From Roseitalea sp. (GTDB lineage Bacteria > Pseudomonadota > Alphaproteobacteria > Rhizobiales > Rhizobiaceae): a DNA stretch of 64,000 bases. The notes below the pieces were generated by a model. The model saw nothing but the letters and a program-made list of their open reading frames with translations, was not told the origin of the DNA and made no database searches. Below are positions 1 to 7,853 of the stretch, one piece after another (the stretch's first letter is position 1; every line of letters starts with the position of its first letter). The stretch covers positions 366,956 to 430,955 of the forward strand of contig JAEPON010000002.1 of assembly GCA_017642895.1 (NCBI GenBank), given 5' to 3'. The translations under genes and the position numbers were made by a program.

Positions 1-2
1 TG

Positions 3-827
3 CCCGAAGGCACGCATATCGCCGCCGCGCCGTTGGCCGAGGAACTGGGCGTGTCGCGCACCCCGGTGGTGCGGGCCCTGAGCCTTCTGGCCGAAGCCGG
101 GGCGGTTCGGCGCGACGAAAACCGCGGCGCTTTCCTGGGCGACATCAGCGTGTATGACCCGCAGGAGCTGGGCTCGGCGGAAGAGGCGCTCTATTGGCGC
201 GTGGCCAATGACCGGCTCGATGGCCAGATCGATGCGCAGTTCGATGCGGCGGGCTTCGCACGCCGCTATGGCGCGAGCCGGGCGCTGAGCCAGCGGGTGC
301 TGTCGCGTTTCGTGGCCGAAGGCGTTCTGGAACGCCGGCCCGGCGGCGGCTATCGATTCGCACCGCTTCTCAGCGGGCGTGCAGCGACGGCGGCCAGCGT
401 CCGTTTTCGTCTCGCCACCGAACCGGCGGCATTCGACGAGCCGGGTTTTTTTGCGCCGCCCGGAGAACTTGCGCAGATCCGCGCCGAGCAGGAGATGCTG
501 CTGCGCGGCCGCGAGACGCCGGGCCAGTCGGTCGCCAATTTCGAGCGCAATGCACGGTTCCACGAGGCGATCGCCAGATGGTCGGGCAACCCATTTTTGC
601 TGGATGTCGCCAAGCGGCACACCGCATTGCGGCGATTGCGCCAGTACCGCATTTTTGTGGAACCCGAGCGCATCGCCGAATCGGCGCGCGAGCATCTGGC
701 TGTTCTCGACGCCATTGAACAAGGCGACCTTGCCACTGCGCGCGGCCGGTTGGCGGCCCACATTCACGACCTGCCCTCGGCCCGCGCAGCGCTTAGCGAT
801 CACCCGGAAGAATTGGCCGCCGAATGA
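3..827 (+). CDS. GntR-family regulator with FCD domain (5' truncated)
   Basis: The reading frame is open to the window edge and the gene certainly begins upstream; the TTG at 33 lies inside the DNA-binding domain. The visible part starts in the recognition region of a GntR winged helix (LAEELGVSRTPV). About 60 residues later there is a second winged-helix-like segment (FARRYGASRALSQRVLSRFV followed by GVLERRPGGGY). A C-terminal FCD-type all-helical effector domain follows, with the usual ERNARFHEAIA and REHLAVLDAIEQGD stretches. It should be a ligand-responsive repressor. Its stop overlaps the next gene by 4 bases (ATGA), so it is translationally coupled to an amidohydrolase that may act on its ligand. 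The duplicated DNA-binding region is seen; the ligand is unknown. Confidence 0.85.
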   Translation, partial: PEGTHIAAAPLAEELGVSRTPVVRALSLLAEAGAVRRDENRGAFLGDISVYDPQELGSAEEALYWRVANDRLDGQIDAQFDAAGFARRYGASRALSQRVLSRFVAEGVLERRPGGGYRFAPLLSGRAATAASVRFRLATEPAAFDEPGFFAPPGELAQIRAEQEMLLRGRETPGQSVANFERNARFHEAIARWSGNPFLLDVAKRHTALRRLRQYRIFVEPERIAESAREHLAVLDAIEQGDLATARGRLAAHIHDLPSARAALSDHPEELAAE

Positions 828-1981
828 TGACAGCGGACCCGACGGACGGCGCCATCCCGCTTGTCGCGTTGCGTCATGCCCTTCACGAAGCGCCCGAACT
901 GTCACGCAAGGAGGAGGCGACGGCCGCCATCATCGCAGCCCAAATGAAAGCCGCCGGTGTCGACCAGGTGCTGCGCGGGCTGGGCGGGCATGGTGTGGCG
1001 GCGATCCTTGACGGCGATGAACCCGGGCCGACGATCTGTCTGCGCGCGGAGCTCGACGCTCTGCCGATCACCCAGGTGCCCGGCATGTCGCCGCGATCGC
1101 GCATCGAAGGTGTGGCACATCTGTGCGGCCATGACGGCCATATGACAATGCTGGTTGGCGCCATGCGTGCGCTCGCCGCCGACCGCCCGGCGAAGGGCCG
1201 CGTGGTCGCCCTTTTCCAGCCGGCGGAAGAGGACGGGTCCGGCGCGGCCGCAGTCGCCGCCGATGCCCGGTTCCAGGGGCTCGGCGTCGATATGGCCTTT
1301 GCCCTGCACAACATGCCCGGCCTCCCGCTTGGCGCGCTGGCCGTCGCCGCCGGGCCGACCACCTGCGCCTCTCGCGGCATGCGCCTGACGCTCAAGGGCC
1401 GCACTGCGCATGCGGCCCAGCCGCAAAAGGCGGTGTCGCCCATGCGCGCGCTGAGCGGCCTGATGCCCGCATTGGAATCGTTGCGCAAAGGCGACGATCC
1501 GTCCGATGACGGATTTGCGATGGTGACGATCACCCATGCCAGCATGGGCGCGCAAGCGTTCGGCATCACGCCCGGCAACGGCACGCTGCTCGCCACGCTG
1601 CGCACGCGCGACGATGCGGCCATGGCGGGTTTGGTGTCCCAGGTCGAAGCCCTGGTGGCAGAGCACGCCGGCTACATGTCCTTTAACGTCAGTTGGGAAG
1701 ACGTCTTCGTCGCCATGCGCTCGACCCGCGCGGCGGCCGACATTCTGGCAAGCGTTGCAAGCGATCTCGGCCTTCCGAGGATCGACGGGCTTCTGCCGAT
1801 CAGCGGGTCGGAAGATTTCGGCGGCCTGGGCGCGACAGAGAGCGCACTCGCCTTCATCGGATCGGGCGATGGGCCGGCGCTGCATGCACCCGACTATGCG
1901 TTTCCCGACGCGCTGATCCCGGTGGGGGCCGAACTCCTCGAACGCGCCGCGCGGCTGGCGCTCGGCGATCGTCGCGCGTAA
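824..1981 (+). CDS. M20-family amidohydrolase (hippurate hydrolase/aminoacylase type)
   Basis: 385 residues, the usual length for HipO/AmhX-type M20D hydrolases. The metal-binding CGHDGH motif is at residues 101-106, an acidic pair EE at 135-136 matches the general base and ligand, and ISGSEDFGG near the C terminus matches the final metal-ligand region. The LRAELDALPI segment is the family signature. These cytosolic enzymes cleave N-acyl amino acids or related amides. It overlaps the upstream GntR gene by 4 bases, so the two form one transcription unit. The substrate cannot be read from sequence. Confidence 0.88.
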   Translation: MMTADPTDGAIPLVALRHALHEAPELSRKEEATAAIIAAQMKAAGVDQVLRGLGGHGVAAILDGDEPGPTICLRAELDALPITQVPGMSPRSRIEGVAHLCGHDGHMTMLVGAMRALAADRPAKGRVVALFQPAEEDGSGAAAVAADARFQGLGVDMAFALHNMPGLPLGALAVAAGPTTCASRGMRLTLKGRTAHAAQPQKAVSPMRALSGLMPALESLRKGDDPSDDGFAMVTITHASMGAQAFGITPGNGTLLATLRTRDDAAMAGLVSQVEALVAEHAGYMSFNVSWEDVFVAMRSTRAAADILASVASDLGLPRIDGLLPISGSEDFGGLGATESALAFIGSGDGPALHAPDYAFPDALIPVGAELLERAARLALGDRRA

Positions 1982-2045
1982 TTCCCGCCAGCGCGTTGAT
2001 CGGCGCCCGGCATGCGGCGTCAAAAGCGCGCGCGATCGCTCCGGG

Positions 2046-3725
2046 TCACGCCGCTTCCGCCTTGATCAGGTCGGCGGCGCGCTCGGCGGTGGCAATTGTC
2101 GGCGCCATCGTGTTGCCCGACGTGACGGCCGGAAAAACGGACGCATCGACAATGCGCAGGCCCTCCAACCCGTGCACCTTCATGGTGAGTGGATCTGTCA
2201 CCGCCATTTTGCCCGTGCCCATCGCGCAGGTCGATGTTGGGTGATACATCGTCATGCAGTGCGACTTGATGTAGGCGCGCAACTCGTCATCCGATTGTAG
2301 ATCGCGACCCGGCTCCACCTCCCGGCCGACATAGTCCTTGAAGGCCGGCTGGTCGGTGATCTCGCGCATGATGTGAATACCGCGGATCAGGTTCTGCATG
2401 TCGCGCTCGTCCTGGCAGAAATTGTGCTGGATCAGCGGCTGTTCGTGCGGGTCGGCGCTGTGCAGCCCGACATGGCCGCGCGAGTGGGGTCGCAGATCGG
2501 TGGCGTGCATCGCCCAGCCATGGGTGAAGAAGCTGTCGGCGGCCTGGGCCGAGGCGATCGTCGTGCAGAAGAACAGCTGCAGGTCCGGCCGGTCGATATC
2601 GGGGCCGGACTTGACGAAGCCGCCCGCTTCGGCCGTGTTGGACGTAAAGCCGCCCCGGCGCCGGAAGATCCAGCGAAAGACGTCAGCGACGTTGCGATGC
2701 AGGACGCGGGGCGACAGGCCGAGCGTCTCGTAATTGGTCGCCTCCTGCTTGACCCATGTGTCCAGATGATCGTGAAGGCCCTGGCCGACACCGGGCAGTT
2801 CGTGCTTGACCTCAATGCCTTGCTTGGACAGTTCGTGCGACGGGCCGATGCCCGACAGCATCAGCGTCTGCGGCGTGTTGAACGTGCCAAGCGCCATGAT
2901 GACGTCGCGCCCGGCCGCGATCGTTTCCACCCGGCCGTCACGTTCATATTCGACGCCGGTGACCTTCCTGCCGTCGAGGACCAGCTTGAGCACCCTGGCT
3001 TCGGTGATGAAATCGACATTGCCGCGCTTGCGGGCCAGGGCGGCATAACCGGACTCCATGCCCCAGCGTTCGCCGCCCTTCTGCTGCAGCCAGTGATAGC
3101 CGATGCCTTCCTGGTCGGCCCCGTTGAAGTCGGCATTGATCTTGTAGCCCGCCTGCTGGCAGGCCTCGAAATAGACCTCGCACATCGAATTGGGGCTGCG
3201 CGGCGGCGCGACGTTATAGGGTCCGCCCGTGCCGTGATAGTCATAGTCGATCAGGTCCTTGACCGGTTTGCCCTGGATCGAATAGCCGGGCGTGTAGTCG
3301 GGATTGTTCGTGATCTCGAAATTTTCCGACTTGATGAAATACTTCTTCATCTCGTCGCGGGACCAGCCGGTCGCGCCCATTTCCTCCCAAAGATCGTAAT
3401 CCGCCCACTGGCCGCGCACGACGATCATGCCGTTGATCATCGAGGAGCCGCCCACGGCCTTGCCGCGCGGCAGGTCGAGCGCCGCGCCGCCCAGCCCCTG
3501 ATTGGGTTCGCCCTTGTACATGTAGGTCATCTTAGGGCCGCCCAGGAAAGCCAGGTTCGGCATCATGAAGGTGACCATGCCGAGCGGCATCTTCACGATC
3601 GTCTTCTTGTTGTTGCCCGCCTTGCCATATTCGAGCACGGCCACGCGCACATCAGGGTTCTCGCTCAGCCGGTAGGCCATGACGCAGCCCGCCACGCCCC
3701 CGCCGACGATAACATAATCGTACAT
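2046..3725 (-). CDS. GMC-family FAD-dependent oxidoreductase (choline/alcohol dehydrogenase-like)
   Basis: 559 residues with an N-terminal FAD-binding motif (VGGGVAG, residues 7-13), the GMC signature region (GKAVGGSSMING) and a C-terminal catalytic histidine region (HCMTMYHPTSTCAMG). The closing segment (DASVFPAVTSGNT) is also typical. It would oxidise an alcohol or polyol to an aldehyde. It is the distal gene of a leftward unit GntR-cupin-GMC, and an aldehyde dehydrogenase lies at 6149, so an alcohol-to-acid route is a reasonable inference. It is convergent with the M20 gene, with a 64-base gap. Confidence 0.9.
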   Translation of the reverse strand: MYDYVIVGGGVAGCVMAYRLSENPDVRVAVLEYGKAGNNKKTIVKMPLGMVTFMMPNLAFLGGPKMTYMYKGEPNQGLGGAALDLPRGKAVGGSSMINGMIVVRGQWADYDLWEEMGATGWSRDEMKKYFIKSENFEITNNPDYTPGYSIQGKPVKDLIDYDYHGTGGPYNVAPPRSPNSMCEVYFEACQQAGYKINADFNGADQEGIGYHWLQQKGGERWGMESGYAALARKRGNVDFITEARVLKLVLDGRKVTGVEYERDGRVETIAAGRDVIMALGTFNTPQTLMLSGIGPSHELSKQGIEVKHELPGVGQGLHDHLDTWVKQEATNYETLGLSPRVLHRNVADVFRWIFRRRGGFTSNTAEAGGFVKSGPDIDRPDLQLFFCTTIASAQAADSFFTHGWAMHATDLRPHSRGHVGLHSADPHEQPLIQHNFCQDERDMQNLIRGIHIMREITDQPAFKDYVGREVEPGRDLQSDDELRAYIKSHCMTMYHPTSTCAMGTGKMAVTDPLTMKVHGLEGLRIVDASVFPAVTSGNTMAPTIATAERAADLIKAEAA

Positions 3726-3752
3726 GGGTTCCCTCCCTTGCCGCGGTCCGGA

Positions 3753-4187
3753 TCAGGCGTTGGCCGTGTCACCTTCGAACACTTCGTAGGGTGATTCCGT
3801 CGGCCAACTCGGCCACAGCGGCACGAACATGATGCCGGCGATGACCAGAAGCCGCAGCGGCTTGTCACCGGTGTTTGTCACCTTGTGCTTGAGGTTCGGA
3901 CGCTGGAGCGATGCGCCGCCCTCGGTCAGCGGATGGGTTTCGCCATCGATCTCCAGTTCGCCCTCGCCGGACAGCACGTAATAGCACTCCTCGCAATTGT
4001 GCCGGTGCATCGGCGAGGAGTGGCCGGGGTCGATTTCCACCAGCCCCATGCACAGCGTGCGCGCGTCCAGGCCTGTCTCCGGATAGACCAGCTTGAGATC
4101 ACGCACCGCCTGGTGCTCCTGCTGCATCGGCGCGCCGTCCAGAATGTCCTGCGCTGCGATGGTGGTGCGCTGTGGTGCGAACTTCAT
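3753..4187 (-). CDS. Cupin-domain protein
   Basis: 144 residues forming one cupin barrel. Motif 1 reads HSSPMHRHNCEECYYVLSG, with an HxH pair and a downstream glutamate that could bind a metal. It starts 15 bases downstream of the GntR gene and ends 27 bases before the GMC oxidoreductase, so it is the middle gene of a three-gene unit. Cupins in such settings are often isomerases, small dioxygenases or sugar-binding auxiliary proteins; nothing here decides between them. Confidence 0.8.
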   Translation of the reverse strand: MKFAPQRTTIAAQDILDGAPMQQEHQAVRDLKLVYPETGLDARTLCMGLVEIDPGHSSPMHRHNCEECYYVLSGEGELEIDGETHPLTEGGASLQRPNLKHKVTNTGDKPLRLLVIAGIMFVPLWPSWPTESPYEVFEGDTANA

Positions 4188-4202
4188 GTCTTCCTCCCGT
4201 TA

Positions 4203-4916
4203 TCAAAGGCTTCTGAGCGCATCGCTCATATGTTCGAGCATCGCATTGCGGGCCGCCTCGGGATCCCCTGCGGCGATCGCCTCGGCGATCCTGACGTGAC
4301 CGGCGGCTGCCAGATGGCGCCGCTCCCGGTCCTTGAGCGTGCGTTCGCGCAACGGCGCGGTGCGCTCGAGGCACGCGGTGAGCAATTCGAACACCAGATC
4401 GTTGCCCGTCATGCGCGCGATCTCCTTGTGAAAGGCCGCATCGGTGTCCGACAGATGCGCGCGCGGACACGTTTCGAGTTCGTGCGCCTGTTCAATCAAC
4501 GCCGCGGCGTCGGCGGGGCTGGCGTTTCTGGCGGCCAGTTCAACGATGCCCGGTTCGACGATGCGGCGCAGCTCGACCATCATCAGCAGCGATTGCTCGC
4601 GCCCACCCATCCAAGAGGCGAGTGTCGATGCCTTGCGGATTGCGGGATCGACCACATAGCTGCCCTTGCCGTGGCGCACTTCGATATAGCCCTTGGCCTG
4701 CATCAACTGGATGGCTTCGCGCACCGCCACGCGGGAGACCTCGAAGCTCTCGGACAGGGCGCGTTCGCTCGGCAATTGGGAATCGGGCCCGATAAGGCCG
4801 TTTTCGATCCGCTCCTGAATGCGCGCGGCAACCTGAGAGGACAGTGTATCGCGCCTGAGCGTATCGAACTTGAACGGGTCATCGGCCATGCGGCGTTCCG
4901 TATGCTGGATTTGCAT
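4203..4916 (-). CDS. GntR-family regulator, FadR/FCD subfamily
   Basis: 237 residues: an N-terminal winged helix (QLPSERALSESFEVSRVAVREA, shown in part) and a C-terminal FCD domain with metal-ligand-type histidines (HLSDTDAAFHKEIA). It lies divergently from the enolase-superfamily gene. The intergenic region carries TGGTCATACCA at 4926-4936, which fits the TNGTNNNACNA operators known for FadR-type GntR proteins and sits between a good -35 and -10. It is therefore probably the autoregulated repressor of the 5015-7660 unit and of its own cupin/GMC unit. Confidence 0.88.
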   Translation of the reverse strand: MQIQHTERRMADDPFKFDTLRRDTLSSQVAARIQERIENGLIGPDSQLPSERALSESFEVSRVAVREAIQLMQAKGYIEVRHGKGSYVVDPAIRKASTLASWMGGREQSLLMMVELRRIVEPGIVELAARNASPADAAALIEQAHELETCPRAHLSDTDAAFHKEIARMTGNDLVFELLTACLERTAPLRERTLKDRERRHLAAAGHVRIAEAIAAGDPEAARNAMLEHMSDALRSL

Positions 4917-4917
4917 C

Positions 4918-4947
4918 TTGCTAACTGGTCATACCACCTGATATGAT
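4918..4947 (+). promoter_or_regulatory. Predicted sigma70 promoter for the enolase-superfamily gene
   Basis: TTGCTA at 4918-4923 and TATGAT at 4942-4947 are separated by 18 bases and point towards the gene starting at 5015. The -10 matches the consensus at five of six positions. The GntR-type operator lies in the spacer. Confidence 0.5.
4926..4936. promoter_or_regulatory. GntR/FadR-type operator
   Basis: TGGTCATACCA is a perfect inverted repeat (TGGT/ACCA around CAT) matching the TNGTNNNACNA pattern of FadR-family operators. It lies 9 bases from the start of the GntR gene and inside the promoter spacer of the divergent gene, so binding would block both. Confidence 0.6.
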
Positions 4948-5014
4948 GCAACTCAATGGGGCGCGTCACTTCGGTTCTGCAATCTGGGCGCAGAGCCCAA
5001 GCGCCGGGAGAGAG

Positions 5015-6133
5015 ATGCGGATTTCCAGGGTTTCATATGTGCTGTGCCGCTCGGAGCTTGAACGGCCGATCCCGCTGTCCTGTGGTGCGCTGACGCACCG
5101 CAATTTCGGCCTGATCCGAATCGATACCGATGACGGCATGACGGGCTGGGGCGAAACCTCGGTCAATTTTCCACCCTGGACCTACCGGGAGCGGGCGGCG
5201 ACCGTTCAGGAGGGGCTTGCGCCGCTTCTGGAGGGCGAGGCAGCGCTCGACACGCTGCGTCTGCGTGACATGATGGTCGCAGCGACCCGCAGCTTCACCC
5301 GCATGTGGTCCGAAGGCGCGATCTCGCAGGCGATTTCCGGTGTCGAGATGGCGTTGTGGGACTTGCTCGGCAAAACGACCGGTCTGCCCGTTGCGACACT
5401 TCTGGGCGGCATACGGCGCCGGGAGTTCCGGTGCTACGCGACCGGCATCCGCGCCGATGATCCGGCTGCCGGCGCCGCCGATGCGGTGGCCGCCGGCTAT
5501 CGAGCCGTCAAGATGCGGATCGGCTTTGGCGACGACAAGGACATCGCGACGGCCAAGGCGGTCCGCACGGCGATTGGCCCCGACATCGCACTGCTGATCG
5601 ACGCCAACCAGGCATTCGACCTGCCGCGCGCGCGCCGCATGCTGGCCGCGTTGCAGGACGTCGATCCCTATTGGGTCGAGGAGCCGGTCCTGTCGGATGA
5701 TTTTGACGCGCAACGGCGTTTGAGGGCGGAGTTTCCTGGGCTGCCGCTGGCATGGGGCGAAAACGCGTTTCGCCTGGACCACTACCGGCTGGTGGCGGAC
5801 GAAGGCCTGGCCGATTTCATCATGCCCGATCCGTGCCGTTGCGGCGGCATGGGCGCGGCCATGGACGCCGCGCGCACGGTCAATGCGCATGGTCTTCCCG
5901 TGTCGGCGCACCATTACGGCTCCGATCTTGGCTTTGCGGCCATGCTGCATTTCATGGCCGCGACCGAACACACCGATCTCGTCTTGCGCGATGTCGCCGC
6001 CGCGCCGCTGCGCGATGCGGTCGTTCAGGAAGATCTGCGTCCGGTCGACGGCATGGTGCGGCTGCCCGACGGCCCCGGTTTCGGCGTAACGCCGAACCTG
6101 GACACAATCGCCGAAACCCGGCTCGACATTTAA
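5015..6133 (+). CDS. Mandelate racemase/muconate-lactonizing-type enzyme (enolase superfamily)
   Basis: 372 residues from the ATG at 5015, chosen because GGGAGAG lies just upstream; an in-frame start at 4943 would overlap the promoter. The enolase-superfamily residues are visible: catalytic lysine in VKMRIG, metal ligands in LLIDANQAF (D), YWVEEPV (E) and AWGENAF (E), and the base histidine in SAHHYGSDLG. This pattern fits the mandelate racemase subgroup, which dehydrates or racemises acid sugars. It is followed 15 bases later by an aldehyde dehydrogenase. The substrate is unknown; a sugar-acid dehydratase role is the best guess. Confidence 0.88.
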   Translation: MRISRVSYVLCRSELERPIPLSCGALTHRNFGLIRIDTDDGMTGWGETSVNFPPWTYRERAATVQEGLAPLLEGEAALDTLRLRDMMVAATRSFTRMWSEGAISQAISGVEMALWDLLGKTTGLPVATLLGGIRRREFRCYATGIRADDPAAGAADAVAAGYRAVKMRIGFGDDKDIATAKAVRTAIGPDIALLIDANQAFDLPRARRMLAALQDVDPYWVEEPVLSDDFDAQRRLRAEFPGLPLAWGENAFRLDHYRLVADEGLADFIMPDPCRCGGMGAAMDAARTVNAHGLPVSAHHYGSDLGFAAMLHFMAATEHTDLVLRDVAAAPLRDAVVQEDLRPVDGMVRLPDGPGFGVTPNLDTIAETRLDI

Positions 6134-6148
6134 GCGGAGAGGACACGC

Positions 6149-7660
6149 ATGACCCGACACATCCTCTATCACGAACTGTCCGACATGCGCGAAGATGTGC
6201 GCGCCTTTCTCGACAGGCCCAAGGCAATCCTGATCGGCGGCGAGTTCGTCGAAAAGGCGTCCGGCGGCACGTTCACGTCGGAAGATCCGGGGCTGGAGAC
6301 GGCGCTGGCCGAAGTCCCGGCGGCCGAGCAGGCCGAGGTCGACGCCGCCGTCGATGCGGCGCGCAGCGCCTTCGAGGGCGAATGGGCCAAGATGGTCCCC
6401 GCCGGCCGGGCGGGCTGCATGTTCAAGCTTGCCGACCTGATCTACCAGAACCTTGACCAGCTCGCGCAACTGGAAGGCCTGGATACGGGCAAGCCGGCTC
6501 ATATCGCAGCCGCGCTCGACATTCCGTTTGCCGCCGAAGTGTTCAAATATTATGGCGGCTGGGCAACCAAGGTGCGCGGCTCGACCCTCGATCTGGCCCT
6601 CAATCCCGAGCAATTCCATGTTTACACGCGCGCCGAACCGGTCGGCGTGGTCGCCGGCGTGATCCCGTGGAACTATCCGTTCGCACAAGCCGCCTTCAAG
6701 ATCGCGCCCGCGCTTGCGGCGGGCTGCACGGTCATCCTCAAGCCTGCAGAGCAGACGCCACTGACCGCCTTGCGATTGGCCGAACTGGTGGTCGAGGCCG
6801 GCTTTCCGGCGGGCACGGTCAATGTGCTGACCGGTTTCGGGCACACGGCTGGCGCGGCGCTTGCCGCCCATCACGGTGTCGACAAGCTGACCTTCACCGG
6901 CTCCACCGATGTCGGGCGGCTGATTGCCGAGGCGTCTGCGAAATCGAACCTCAAGCGGCTCACGCTGGAACTGGGCGGCAAATCACCGGTCATCATTTTT
7001 GCCGATGCGGATATGGACAAGGCCATACCCGCCGCCGCCGCCGCGATTTTTGGCAATTCCGGGCAGGTGTGCAATGCCGGTTCGCGGCTGTTTGTCGAAG
7101 CGTCCGCGTATGACAGGGTGATCGAAGGCGTCGCGGAAATCGGCAAGGGCATGCAGCTCGGCTGCGCGATGAATGCCGGAAGCGAACTGGGGCCGCTGAT
7201 GTCGGCCACACAGTTGCAGCGCGTCTCATCGATGGTCGAGGAGGCACAGCGCGCCGGCGTCACCGTCGTCAGCGGCGGTTCGCAGGGCGGCGACAAGGGC
7301 TACTTCTTCGAGCCGACCGTGCTGACGGACATGGACCCGGCGTCGTCGATCGCAACCGACGAGATTTTCGGGCCGGTCTTGTGCGCGATGACGTTCAACG
7401 ATGACGACGACATCGTGGCCGCCGCCAACGACACCAATTTCGGCCTCGCCGCATCGATCTGGACCGGAAATCCGGGCCGCGCGCACCGCGTCGCCCATGC
7501 GGTCAAGGCGGGAGCGGTGTGGGTCAACGCGTTCGGCGTCTTCGATCCCAACCTGCCGTTCGGCGGCTACAAGGAATCGGGCTGGGGCCGCGAGTTCGGC
7601 ATCGAAGGCCTGAATGCGTTTCTCGAAACCAAGGCGGTCTCCATGCATATCGGCGCGTAG
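6149..7660 (+). CDS. NAD(P)-dependent aldehyde dehydrogenase
   Basis: 503 residues, full family length. The catalytic glutamate is in LTLELGGKSP and the nucleophilic cysteine in GNSGQVCNAGSR. The cofactor-binding segment (VIPWNYPFAQA, VILKPAEQTP, FTGSTDVGR) is intact. It oxidises an aldehyde to an acid in the cytosol. It sits in one unit with the enolase-superfamily enzyme and upstream of an ABC importer, and the GMC oxidoreductase in the divergent unit could supply the aldehyde. Lactaldehyde, betaine aldehyde or a semialdehyde are all possible substrates. Confidence 0.93.
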   Translation: MTRHILYHELSDMREDVRAFLDRPKAILIGGEFVEKASGGTFTSEDPGLETALAEVPAAEQAEVDAAVDAARSAFEGEWAKMVPAGRAGCMFKLADLIYQNLDQLAQLEGLDTGKPAHIAAALDIPFAAEVFKYYGGWATKVRGSTLDLALNPEQFHVYTRAEPVGVVAGVIPWNYPFAQAAFKIAPALAAGCTVILKPAEQTPLTALRLAELVVEAGFPAGTVNVLTGFGHTAGAALAAHHGVDKLTFTGSTDVGRLIAEASAKSNLKRLTLELGGKSPVIIFADADMDKAIPAAAAAIFGNSGQVCNAGSRLFVEASAYDRVIEGVAEIGKGMQLGCAMNAGSELGPLMSATQLQRVSSMVEEAQRAGVTVVSGGSQGGDKGYFFEPTVLTDMDPASSIATDEIFGPVLCAMTFNDDDDIVAAANDTNFGLAASIWTGNPGRAHRVAHAVKAGAVWVNAFGVFDPNLPFGGYKESGWGREFGIEGLNAFLETKAVSMHIGA

Positions 7661-7712
7661 CACGAGCGTCACGCAATGCGTCCGTCGCGATCCAATCGGC
7701 GTGCTGCCAAGC

Positions 7713-7756
7713 GTGGCAAAAGAGAAATTTACTGATGTAAAAAAATGTGGCAAAAG
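7713..7756. promoter_or_regulatory. Palindrome flanked by direct repeats upstream of the ABC importer
   Basis: The A+T-rich gap before the binding-protein gene contains the perfect palindrome TTTACTGATGTAAA (7728-7741). It is flanked by two exact copies of GTGGCAAAAG (7713-7722 and 7747-7756), 34 bases apart. This symmetrical layout looks like a repressor operator or a double-site activator region for the ABC importer operon. The protein that binds it is unknown; either GntR regulator of this block is a candidate. Confidence 0.45.
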
Positions 7757-7853
7757 TAAAATGAGGAGGATACCGCGCGAACCCGGTTGGGCGAGCGCGG
7801 CCGAAACCGCCCCGTTCGGGGCAAAAGCAGTGTTTTTTGACAGGGAGGAAAGC

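Noticed and set aside
2373..3794. 473-codon rightward open frame
   Set aside because: Antisense to the GMC oxidoreductase, which has clear FAD and catalytic motifs.
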